Shown here: positions 9,040 through 16,718 of the stretch, piece by piece
How positions within the stretch are numbered: the stretch's first letter is position 1
Layout of the letters: the number at the start of each line of letters is the position of its first letter
Assembly: GCA_947631835.1 (NCBI GenBank)
Contig: CANRMW010000005.1
Location: forward strand, 1-33,066
DNA from: an uncultured Clostridia bacterium
GTDB lineage: Bacteria; Bacillota; Clostridia; Oscillospirales; Acutalibacteraceae
DNA: 33,066 nucleotides
Reading direction: 5' to 3'
Notes under the pieces: generated by a model
Seen by the model: the letters and a program-made list of their open reading frames with translations, nothing else
The model's database searches: none
What the model was told of the DNA's origin: nothing
Made by a program: the position numbers and the translations under genes

Positions 9040-10269
9040 TCAGTACCGGTTGTCGTAGACGCGGGTGGACTTCTTTTCGCTGCGCGGGAGCTCGCCGAGC
9101 GCGACGGGCTTCGGCACGACGGTGAGGCCGACCTTCGCCTTAAATTCGCGCTGGACGTTGAGCCCGACGGCTTCCTTATCGACGCCGGCCTCGGTCTCGA
9201 AGAACAGCGTCATGATGTCGCGACCGTAGAGGTGGTCGATCATCACCTGATACTCGCTCGAAACGCCCGGGATGTCGCGGAGCACGTCTTCGATCTGTCC
9301 CGGATAGATGTTGACGCCCTTCACCTTCACCATGTCGTCGCTGCGGCCGATGAGGATGTCGATGCGCGGGAACTCGGAGCCGCAGGTGCACTTCTCGGGC
9401 AGGATGCGCGTGAGGTCGTGCGTGCGGTAGCGGATGAGCGGCGCGCCCTGCTTGCGGAGCGTCGTGATGACCAGCTCGCCGTAGGTGCCGTCGGGCAGGA
9501 GCTCGCCGGTCTTCGGGTCGATGATCTCGAAATAGACGAAGTCGTCCCAGTAGTGCATCCCGCTGCCGTCCTTGCAGTTGATGCCGATGCCCGGGCCGTA
9601 GATCTCGGTGAGGCCGTAGATGTCATACAGCTCGACGCCGAGCTCGCCCGCGATGCGCTTGCGCATCTTCTCGCCCCAGCGCTCGCTGCCGATGACGCCC
9701 TTCTTGAGGCGGATCGTGTCTTTGATGCCGCGCTTTTCGATCTCCTCGGCGAGGAGCAGCGCATAGGAGGACGTGGCGCAAAGCACCGTGCTCTGCATAT
9801 CCTGCATCATGCGGATCTGCTTGTCGGTGTTGCCCGGGCCCATCGGGATCGCCATCGCGCCGAGCTTTTCCGCGCCGAGCTGGAAGCCGATGCCCGCGGT
9901 CCAAAGGCCGTATCCCGGCGTGATGTGGATGCGGTCCTTCTTCGTGATGCCCGCCATGCGGTAGCAGCGGGCGAAGAGCTCCGCCCAGTCCTCGACGTCC
10001 TGCTTCGTGTAGGGGATGATGATCGGCGTGCCCGTCGTGCCGGAGGACGAATGGATGCGCACGATCTCCTCGTCCGGCACCGCCGCAATGCCCAGCGGAT
10101 ACGCGTCGCGCAGCTCCTCCTTGTTCGTGAAGGGGAGCTTCTCGAAATCCGCCTGGTCGCGGATGACGTCAATGCCGTCGTATTTTTTCTGGTAGAATCC
10201 GTTCGGGATCTCCTTCAGGCGCTTCATCTGAGCCTGTACGAGCCCGAGCTGCATTTCGTTGAGCTGCAT
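9040..10269 (-). CDS. Phenylacetate-CoA ligase family protein (PaaK-like adenylate-forming enzyme)
   Basis: IHSSSGTTGTPIIIPYTKQD AMP-binding motif; YGLTEIYGPGIGINCKDGSGMHYWDDFVYFEIIDP; LIGRSDDMVKVKGVNIYPGQIEDVL. Confidence 0.93.
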   Translation of the reverse strand: MQLNEMQLGLVQAQMKRLKEIPNGFYQKKYDGIDVIRDQADFEKLPFTNKEELRDAYPLGIAAVPDEEIVRIHSSSGTTGTPIIIPYTKQDVEDWAELFARCYRMAGITKKDRIHITPGYGLWTAGIGFQLGAEKLGAMAIPMGPGNTDKQIRMMQDMQSTVLCATSSYALLLAEEIEKRGIKDTIRLKKGVIGSERWGEKMRKRIAGELGVELYDIYGLTEIYGPGIGINCKDGSGMHYWDDFVYFEIIDPKTGELLPDGTYGELVITTLRKQGAPLIRYRTHDLTRILPEKCTCGSEFPRIDILIGRSDDMVKVKGVNIYPGQIEDVLRDIPGVSSEYQVMIDHLYGRDIMTLFFETEAGVDKEAVGLNVQREFKAKVGLTVVPKPVALGELPRSEKKSTRVYDNRY

Positions 10270-10328
10270 GGTCTGCCTCCGTTTTTTTGTTTTTTGTTAT
10301 CGGCCCGCCGCCGTCTCCGGCCGGCGGG

Positions 10329-10351
10329 AAAAAGCGGCTGCGCCGCAAAGG
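10329..10351. terminator. Small hairpin terminator downstream of ecfT
   Basis: Minus strand TTTGCGGC-gca-GCCGCTTTTT. A second hairpin, CCCGCCG...CGGCGGG, lies between it and the PaaK-like gene. Confidence 0.65.
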
Positions 10352-10359
10352 ATCCGTTT

Positions 10360-11118
10360 TCAGAAAAGGATGCCCGCCGCGATCAAAAGCAGGGAAAAGA
10401 CGAGGAATGCGTAATCGGCGGGGATGAACGCGTACCGCTTCGACTGGCTCGCGCGCGTGCGGAGCGTGAAGCCCCTGAGCTCGGCCGCCGCCGCGCTCTC
10501 GTGGATCTTCCCCACCGAGGAGATGAGCAGCGGCGCGCAGAGCGGCAAAAGGAGCCCGATCTTCTTCACCGGGTTCTTCGTGTCAAATTCCACGCCGCGC
10601 GCGGTCTGCGCCTCCATGATGCCGGACATCTCCGCGGCGAACACCGGGATGAACCGGATCGCCGTCGTCAGCGTAAACGCGTATTTATACGGCACAAAGA
10701 GCCGCTGGACGAGCACGCCGGAAAGGTCGGAAAGCTGCGTGACCGAGAGCAAAAGCTGCAGCGGCAGCGTCGCCGCCGTCAGCCGCAGCACGAGCCGCGC
10801 GCCGACGAACAGCCCGTCGAGCGTGATCTTCAGGATCCCATACTCAAAGAGCACCGCCCCCGAGCGGACGAAGAGCACCTGCAAAAGAAACAGGAACACA
10901 GAGAGCTTGAGCAGTCCGGAAAGGAGCCGCAGCGCCTTTTGGAACACCCCGCCCAGCACGCCGAGCAGAAGGTCCATGCCGACGAGCACGAGCAGGAAGA
11001 TCAGGTTGTCGGTCAAAAACGCCGAGATGCACACGCAAAGCGAGAGGACGAGCTTCGTCAGCGGGTCCAGCCGGTGCAAAACGGAGCTGCCCGGCACATA
11101 GTCGAGAAAGCCGGTCAT
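10360..11118 (-). CDS. ecfT: ECF transporter transmembrane (T) component
   Basis: YVPGSSVLHRLDPLTKLVLSLCVCISAFLTDN; C-terminal A-R-G motif region EAQTARGVEF; start Met at 11118 overlapping the ATPase stop. Confidence 0.9.
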   Translation of the reverse strand: MTGFLDYVPGSSVLHRLDPLTKLVLSLCVCISAFLTDNLIFLLVLVGMDLLLGVLGGVFQKALRLLSGLLKLSVFLFLLQVLFVRSGAVLFEYGILKITLDGLFVGARLVLRLTAATLPLQLLLSVTQLSDLSGVLVQRLFVPYKYAFTLTTAIRFIPVFAAEMSGIMEAQTARGVEFDTKNPVKKIGLLLPLCAPLLISSVGKIHESAAAAELRGFTLRTRASQSKRYAFIPADYAFLVFSLLLIAAGILF

Positions 11119-11924
11119 GCCTTCGCCCCCTTTCTTTCGCGGATCGCCGCTTCCATCTCCTCCACCGTGTCGGCGGGAGGGAGCACATCGGCGAGCCGCT
11201 GGGAGAGCCGCGTGATCTGCGGCGGCAGCACGGACGCCTTCGGGAGCGTCTCCGTGTCGCGGAAGACCTTCCGCGTCTCGCCGTCGAGCAGCAGCCGCCC
11301 GGCGGAAAAGACCAGCACCCGCTCGGCGAAATCCAGCACGAGCTCCATATCGTGGCAGACCATCACGACGGTCGTGCCCGCCTCGTGCAGCGCCTTCACG
11401 CGCCCGAGCACCGCCATGCACTCGCGGTAATCGAGGCCGGTCGTCGGCTCGTCAAGGATCAGCGTCTTCGGCTCCACGGCGATCAGCGACGCGAGCGCCA
11501 ACCGCTGCCGCTCGCCGCGGCTCAGCGCAAAAGGCGAGCGCTCCGGGTCGAAGTGGAAATCCTCGAGCACCGCGTCCACGCGTTTTTGGATCTCGTCCCC
11601 GGGCACGGAGAGCAGCTCCAGCCCGAAGGCCAGCTCCTCGCGGACGGTCGGCTTGCAGAGCTGCCTGTCCGGGTTTTGGAACAAAAAGCCGATGCGCTTC
11701 GCAAGCTCGCTCGTGCGAAGGGCGGTCGTCGCCGTGCCGTCGATCAACACCTGCCCGTCCGTCGGCTTCAAAAGGCCGCGCATGAGTTTTGCGGCCGTCG
11801 TCTTCCCCGCGCCGTTCGCGCCGATCACGGCCACGAACGCGCCGTCGGGGATCGTAAAGCTCAGGTCGTGTACCGCCGCCGCGCCGGAGCCGTAGCGGAG
11901 GAATACGTTTTGAAATTCGATCAT
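11115..11924 (-). CDS. ECF transporter ATP-binding protein (A component)
   Basis: Walker A GANGAGKTT, LSRGERQRLALASLIAVEPKTLILDEPTTGLD. Confidence 0.94.
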   Translation of the reverse strand: MIEFQNVFLRYGSGAAAVHDLSFTIPDGAFVAVIGANGAGKTTAAKLMRGLLKPTDGQVLIDGTATTALRTSELAKRIGFLFQNPDRQLCKPTVREELAFGLELLSVPGDEIQKRVDAVLEDFHFDPERSPFALSRGERQRLALASLIAVEPKTLILDEPTTGLDYRECMAVLGRVKALHEAGTTVVMVCHDMELVLDFAERVLVFSAGRLLLDGETRKVFRDTETLPKASVLPPQITRLSQRLADVLPPADTVEEMEAAIRERKGAKA

Positions 11925-12754
11925 CGGAGCACCTCCCGGACCATGGCCTCGGCTTCCTCCACCGTCGCGGCGATCGCGCCGCTCGTGAGGTCCTCAATGT
12001 GCCGGGAGAGCGTCACCACGCGCGGGCAGTTGACGCCGATCTCCTCGAGACGGCGGCTCTCTTTCAGCACTTCGCGCACAGGCCCGGCGACCTCGAGCTG
12101 CCCGTCGTTGAGCACCGCGAGCGTCTTCGCGTAGCTCGAGAGCAGCATGATTTTCTGCTCGACGACGATGACCGTCATGCCGAAGCGCTCGTTCATCTCG
12201 CGCAGGATCCGGAAGATCTGCTCGGAGACGGCGGGGTCGAGCTCGCCGGTCGGCTCGTCCAGCAGGAGGATCTTCGGCCGAAGCGCGAGGATCGCGGCGA
12301 TCGCGACGCGCTGCTTCTGCCCGCCGGAGAGCGAGCCGATCACGCGGTCCCGAAGGTCCTCGATCCCGGCGGCCCTGAGCGCTTCGACGATCCTTTCCTC
12401 GATCTCGTCCTTCGGCGCCCCGAAGTTTTCCAGCCCGAAGCGCAGCTCGTCATCGACGTTCGCGGCGACCATCTGGCTGTCCACATCCTGCAGCACCGTC
12501 CCCACGACCCGCGCGAGGTCCGTCAGCTCGGCATCCACGGTATCCATGCCGTCCACCGTGACGGAACCGTAAAAGTCGCCGCCCCGGCGGTGCGGGACAA
12601 GGCCGCAGACGCTGTGGATCAGCGTGGTCTTGCCCGCGCCGGACGGCCCGATGATGCCGAGGAAATCGCCGTCCGGGACGGTGAGCTCGATGTTTTGGAG
12701 CGCATCACGGTCGCTCCCGGCATATCGGAAAGAAAGTCCGTGTATCTCGATCAT
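11921..12754 (-). CDS. ECF transporter ATP-binding protein (A component)
   Basis: Walker A GPSGAGKTT, LSGGQKQRVAIAAILALRPKILLLDEPTGELDP. Overlaps the next ATPase gene. Confidence 0.94.
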   Translation of the reverse strand: MIEIHGLSFRYAGSDRDALQNIELTVPDGDFLGIIGPSGAGKTTLIHSVCGLVPHRRGGDFYGSVTVDGMDTVDAELTDLARVVGTVLQDVDSQMVAANVDDELRFGLENFGAPKDEIEERIVEALRAAGIEDLRDRVIGSLSGGQKQRVAIAAILALRPKILLLDEPTGELDPAVSEQIFRILREMNERFGMTVIVVEQKIMLLSSYAKTLAVLNDGQLEVAGPVREVLKESRRLEEIGVNCPRVVTLSRHIEDLTSGAIAATVEEAEAMVREVLR

Positions 12755-12802
12755 AGTCTATCCCTTCAAAAGGAAATTCCGGAGATCGGCCCCTTTAAGA
12801 AC

Positions 12803-13357
12803 TCAGGCCTTCAGCGCCGCGCGCGCCGGCACATACAGCACGCCGACGATCACCATGTTGAGCAGCGCGGTGCAGAGCACGATCGGCACATAAGCGACGA
12901 GCGTCTCCGCCGTCGCGTTCGCGAAGAGGAACAGGCAGACGGTATAGAGCCCGCCGGAAACCACCGTCGCGACGAACGTGGAAACGACGGAGGAGAGGTT
13001 CTTCTGCATCGGGATCTTGATCATCAGCGCCATGACGAGCGCGCCGGCGATCTCGGAGATGAAGTTGAGGTACGGCGTGCCGGGGAAGAACTGGCACACG
13101 GCGCCCGCGAGGATGCCGATGATGAGCGCGCGGAGCAGGTCCGGCTTGATGAGCAGGATCGCGAGGCAGTACATCGCAATGATGAAGTTCGGCTTCATGC
13201 CGCCGATGTTGACAACGCTGCCGACGAAGAACTTGAGCACCGCGCCCGCCGCGAGCAGGACCGCCGTGAGAATGAGGTTGCGGATCTCGACCGCCGCGCG
13301 GCTTTCGGCCTTGACTTCGCGCTTTTGAGCCGTTCTGTTGCTGTTTTCGTTTGCCAT
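12803..13357 (-). CDS. trpP: ECF-type tryptophan transporter substrate-binding (S) component, TrpP-like
   Basis: Small polytopic protein (RNLILTAVLLAAGAVLKFFVGSVVNIGGMKPNFIIAMYCLAILLIKP..FFPGTPYLNFISEIAGALVMA) resembling TrpP. Preceded by a T-box with a probable UGG specifier and followed by EcfA/EcfA/EcfT. Confidence 0.85.
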   Translation of the reverse strand: MANENSNRTAQKREVKAESRAAVEIRNLILTAVLLAAGAVLKFFVGSVVNIGGMKPNFIIAMYCLAILLIKPDLLRALIIGILAGAVCQFFPGTPYLNFISEIAGALVMALMIKIPMQKNLSSVVSTFVATVVSGGLYTVCLFLFANATAETLVAYVPIVLCTALLNMVIVGVLYVPARAALKA

Positions 13358-13471
13358 GATGAAAAACTCCTTTCGCCGGGGAACTGCCTCGGCCTGCAAA
13401 ATAATGGGTTCGGTTGGCCGGGGCGTTCACAATGTCCCTTTGGAAGCGGAAGTGTCCCGGAGAAATAAAAA

Positions 13472-13755
13472 AGCCCTTACATGCGCACACGCGCACATAA
13501 GGACAAGAGAAACTCCTGCGGTACCACCTTACTTGATATGCCGTTTCCGACATACCCGCTCTAACGAAAATGCCAACACATTTCCTGCCTTTAACGCCGG
13601 CACGCGTCTCGGCTACTCGTCGCCTTTCGCCTCGCCCTCCGCGGTCCATTTACCGAGTGGCATCTCCGCAGGACTTTCACCACCGCCTGCTCTCTGTGGG
13701 CGCCTGCCCCGGCTTGATCTCCGCATCATCGGTTTGCTTTGTGAACTTGTAAGAC
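13472..13755 (-). promoter_or_regulatory. T-box leader, probable tryptophan specifier (UGG at 13646-13648, minus strand)
   Basis: Minus-strand RNA contains AGAGAGC...GGUGGUGAAAGUCCUGC (Stem I distal motifs), CGGUAAAUGGACCG (specifier loop, UGG followed by A), and AAGGUGGUACCGC (T-box). It ends in terminator CCTTATGTGCGC-gtgt-GCGCATGTAAGG-GCTTTTTT. Confidence 0.92.
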
Positions 13756-13784
13756 ATTATACGCCGCTCTTTTCCGTTTGTCAA
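13756..13784 (-). promoter_or_regulatory. Consensus sigma-A promoter of the T-box/trpP-ecf operon
   Basis: Minus strand TTGACA-17 nt-TATAAT, exact consensus hexamers and spacing. Confidence 0.9.
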
Positions 13785-13842
13785 CCCCTTTTTTTCGATC
13801 CCGCGAAAAAAACGGCGCGACCCCGGAAGATCCCGCCGCCGC

Positions 13843-13871
13843 TGGACTTTGCGGGCGGAGTATGCTATAAT
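13843..13871 (+). promoter_or_regulatory. Sigma-A-like promoter directly upstream of the tandem repeat array
   Basis: TGGACT-17 nt-TATAAT, with TG at the extended -10 (TATGCTATAAT). Confidence 0.7.
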
Positions 13872-13913
13872 AGCCGCAAGAACGGCGGTCATGGTGCGGG
13901 TCTCCATGCGCCG

Positions 13914-14704
13914 CGCCGGCTCGCGGGAAACAGAAGCAAATCCACCAAACGAACTCGGTTTCCGGCACGGGGCAAAGCCCGCCGAAAGCACCGGCGAAGT
14001 TCGCGGAGCGAACGACCAACGCGACGAAACAGCCTTCGGCTGCGCGCGGCAGAGCCGCTTTCGTTTGTTCTACGCCGGCTCGCGGGGAACAGAAGCAAAT
14101 CCACCAAACGTAGTCAGTTTATGGCGCGGGACAAAGCCCACCGAAAGCGCCGGCGAAGTTCGCGGAGCAAACGACCGGCGCGACGAAACAGCCTTCGGCT
14201 GCGCGGCGGCAGAGCCGCTTTCGTTTGTTCTACGCCGGCTCGCGGTAAACGGAAGCAAATCCACCAAACGCAGTCCGTTTATGGCACGGGGCAAAGCCCG
14301 CCGAAAGCACCGGCGAAGTTCGCGGAGCGAACGACCGGCGCGACGAAACAGCCTTCGGCTGCGCGGCGGCAGAGCCGCTTTCGTTTGTTCTACGCCGGCT
14401 CGCGGGAAACAGAAGCAAATCCACCAAACGTAGTCAGTTTATGGCGCGGGGCAAAGCCCGCCGAAAGCACCGGAGAAGTTCGCGGAGCGAACGACCAACG
14501 CGACGAATCGGCCTTTGGCCGCGCGCGGGCATAGCCCGCTTCGTTTGCTCTACGCCGGCTCGCGGGAAACAGAAGCAAATCCACCAAACGCAGTCCGTTT
14601 ATGGCGCGGGGCAAAGCCCGCCGAAAGCACCGGCGAAGTTCGCGGAGCGAACGACCGGCGCGACGAAACAGCCTTCGGCTGCGCGACGAATCGGCCTTTG
14701 GCCG
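13914..14704. repeat. Tandem array: five copies of a ~160 bp palindrome-rich unit
   Basis: Unit starts (CGCCGGCTCGCGG) at 13914, 14073, 14233, 14393 and 14553, giving periods of 159, 160, 160 and 160. Shared core: GAAGCAAATCCACCAAACG..GGGGCAAAGCCCGCCGAAAGCACCGGCGAAGTTCGCGGAGCGAACGACC..GCGACGAA. Confidence 0.97.
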
Positions 14705-14722
14705 TGGAAAGGAAGGAGCGGG

Positions 14723-15799
14723 ATGAAAGCCATATTGGAAAAGGGCGCGCGTCTTACGGAACGCGCGTGGAAGCGCCTTGCGGCGGCGGGTCTCGCGCTC
14801 CTGCTCGTCGTGGTCCTCGCCATCGCGCTGTTCCCGCTGCTCGACGGCGGCTCGCCCGCAGAGATCGTCACTTATGCCATGGGCAGCTATGTGCGGCAGA
14901 CGGTCTACGGAAAGAACGGGGAGGAAGCCGCGCGCGAGGCCGCAGGCGCCGTGCAGGCGCTCGACAACGAGATCTCGTGGCGCGCCGTCGGTGGGGACAT
15001 CCAACGGCTGAACGAGCACGCCGGGGACGACTGGATCGAGCTCTCCGAGGAGACGGTCGGCCTCCTCGCCCTCGCGCAGGAGGTCTGCGAAAAGAGCGGC
15101 GGCGCGTTCGACGTCACCGTCGCGCCGCTCACCCACCTCTGGGATTTCGACGACGCGAAAAACGAGGTCCCCTCTGCGGAAAAGATCGCCGACCGGCTGC
15201 AATACGTCGGCGGAAAATTTCTGCGGCTGGACCAAAACGAAAACACCGCCTCCCTTCGAAATACGGGGAACGCCGTGGACCTCGGCGGCCTCGGGAAGGG
15301 CGCCGCCTGCGACGCGGCGTGCGCGGTCTATGAAACGCTCGGCGTGCGCGCGGCGGTGATCGCCGTCGGCGGCAGCATCGGCGTTTACGGCACAAAACCG
15401 GCGGGCGGCCGCTGGAACATCGCCGTGCGCGACCCGAACAGCGACGGCTCCATCGGGACGCTCTCCATTGAGCGCGGGTTCGTCTCCACCTCCGGCAGCT
15501 ACGAAAAATGCTTCGAAAAAGACGGCGTGCTGTACCACCACCTGCTCGACCCGCACACCGGGATGCCCGCGCGCACGGGCCTGCTCTCCGTCACGGTCTG
15601 GAGCGAAAACGGCGCGCTCTCGGATATGCTCTCGACGGCCTGCTTCGTCCTCGGGGAATCGGACGGCGCGGCGCTCCTTGAAACATTTGGCGCGGAGGGC
15701 ATCTTCATCCGCGAGGACGGCGCCGTCGCGGTGACGGACGGCCTTTCGGAGAGCTTCCAGCTCACGGCGGAGGGATACGCCCTCGCCCCGCTCGCATGA
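14723..15799 (+). CDS. apbE: FAD:protein FMN transferase
   Basis: VQALDNEISWRAVGGDIQRLNEHAG, FDVTVAPLTHLWDF, VDLGGLGKGAACD, SGSYEKCFEKDGVLYHHLLDPHTGMPA are ApbE motifs. ATG at 14723 after GGAAGGAG. Confidence 0.93.
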   Translation: MKAILEKGARLTERAWKRLAAAGLALLLVVVLAIALFPLLDGGSPAEIVTYAMGSYVRQTVYGKNGEEAAREAAGAVQALDNEISWRAVGGDIQRLNEHAGDDWIELSEETVGLLALAQEVCEKSGGAFDVTVAPLTHLWDFDDAKNEVPSAEKIADRLQYVGGKFLRLDQNENTASLRNTGNAVDLGGLGKGAACDAACAVYETLGVRAAVIAVGGSIGVYGTKPAGGRWNIAVRDPNSDGSIGTLSIERGFVSTSGSYEKCFEKDGVLYHHLLDPHTGMPARTGLLSVTVWSENGALSDMLSTACFVLGESDGAALLETFGAEGIFIREDGAVAVTDGLSESFQLTAEGYALAPLA

Positions 15800-16179
15800 G
15801 GGCCCCTAGATCCCGCCGCCTGCCCGGGAAAGGCGAGGCCGCGGCGCTCCTCGCGCTTTTGCTCCTCGCGCTCGCCGTGTTTTTCGGCGCGCGCCGGTTC
15901 GCCCCCGCCGGGGAGACGGTTTTGATCGAGCAAAACGGCGAGACCGTGTTCTCCGCCCGCCTCGCCGACCTCGGGGAGGCGCGGGTGCTCGAGATCGGCG
16001 GCGCGGCGGTCGAGGTCTCCCGGCGCGGCGCGCGGTTCCTCGAGAGCGACTGCCCGGACCGCCTCTGCGTCAAGGCCGGGCTTTTGACGCGCGCGGGCGA
16101 GAGCGCGGTCTGCCTGCCAAACCGCGTCAGCGTGCGGATCACCGGCGGCGGGGGAAGCATCGACGCCGTGACCGGCTGA
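15796..16179 (+). CDS. NusG domain II-containing protein
   Basis: Single TM helix, then ETVFSARLADLGEARVLEIGG..FLESDCPDRLCVKAGLLTRAGESAVCLPNRVSVRI. The DCPDxxCV..G..I/VCLPN pattern is typical of NusG_II proteins linked to apbE. Confidence 0.88.
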   Translation: MRAPRSRRLPGKGEAAALLALLLLALAVFFGARRFAPAGETVLIEQNGETVFSARLADLGEARVLEIGGAAVEVSRRGARFLESDCPDRLCVKAGLLTRAGESAVCLPNRVSVRITGGGGSIDAVTG

Positions 16180-16192
16180 AGGGAGGCCGAAA

Positions 16193-16708
16193 ATGGACAA
16201 AAAAAACGCCGCGAAGCACGCGGCTCTCTGCGGGCTCCTCGGGGCGCTCGCGCTCTCCCTCTCCTATCTCGAGGGACTGCTGCCGCCGCTTCCCGGCATC
16301 CCGCCCGGGGCGAAGCCCGGCCTTTCGAATCTCGCGGTGCTCGCCGCCGCCGACCTGCTCGGCCTGCCCGCCGCGCTTTCCCTCGCCGTGCTCAAGGGCG
16401 GGTTCGCGTTCCTCACACGCGGCGTGACGCCCGGGATCATGAGCCTTTCGGGCGGCCTGCTCAGCGCTCCCGCCATGACGCTCATCCTCCGGAAAACCAA
16501 GCTCTCCCCGCTCTTTGCGGGCGTCACGGGCGCGCTCGCGCACAACGCGGCGCAGCTCGCCGCCGCCCGCTTTCTGACCGGTCCCGCCGCGTGGGGCTAC
16601 GCCCCGGGGATGCTCCTGCTCGGCGTCGTCTCCGGACTTCTGACCGGCGCGTGTTTTTCCGGAATCTCCGCCGTCTTGGAAAAAGCCTTCGGCCATCGGA
16701 CTCCCTGA
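16193..16708 (+). CDS. Gx transporter family protein (heptaprenyl diphosphate synthase component I-like)
   Basis: ALSLSYLEGLLPPLPGIPPGAKPGLSNLAVLAA, GGFAFLTRGVTPGIMSLSGGLLS. Follows apbE and NusG_II. Confidence 0.88.
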   Translation: MDKKNAAKHAALCGLLGALALSLSYLEGLLPPLPGIPPGAKPGLSNLAVLAAADLLGLPAALSLAVLKGGFAFLTRGVTPGIMSLSGGLLSAPAMTLILRKTKLSPLFAGVTGALAHNAAQLAAARFLTGPAAWGYAPGMLLLGVVSGLLTGACFSGISAVLEKAFGHRTP

Positions 16709-16718
16709 CGGCGCGGTG

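Noticed and set aside
9232-11430. 732-aa plus-strand ORF opposite the PaaK-like, ecfT and ecfA genes
   Set aside because: Spans several well-supported minus-strand genes and the intergenic terminator. The composition is typical of an antisense artefact.
12803-13649. Minus-strand ORF 12795-13649 (284 aa) overlapping trpP and the T-box
   Set aside because: Out of frame with the TrpP-like protein, and it runs through the T-box leader. Low-complexity Arg/His-rich translation.
13338-14534. Long ORFs across the repeat array (13338-14534, 13849-14433, and the N-terminal extension of 14441-15799) as repeat proteins
   Set aside because: The unit length is 1 mod 3, so the reading frame rotates each copy, and comparable ORFs exist on the minus strand. 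They lack convincing ribosome-binding sites. ApbE similarity begins only at 14723.
13914-14704. CRISPR array
   Set aside because: Repeats are contiguous ~160 bp units with no distinct spacers of regular length and no cas genes nearby.
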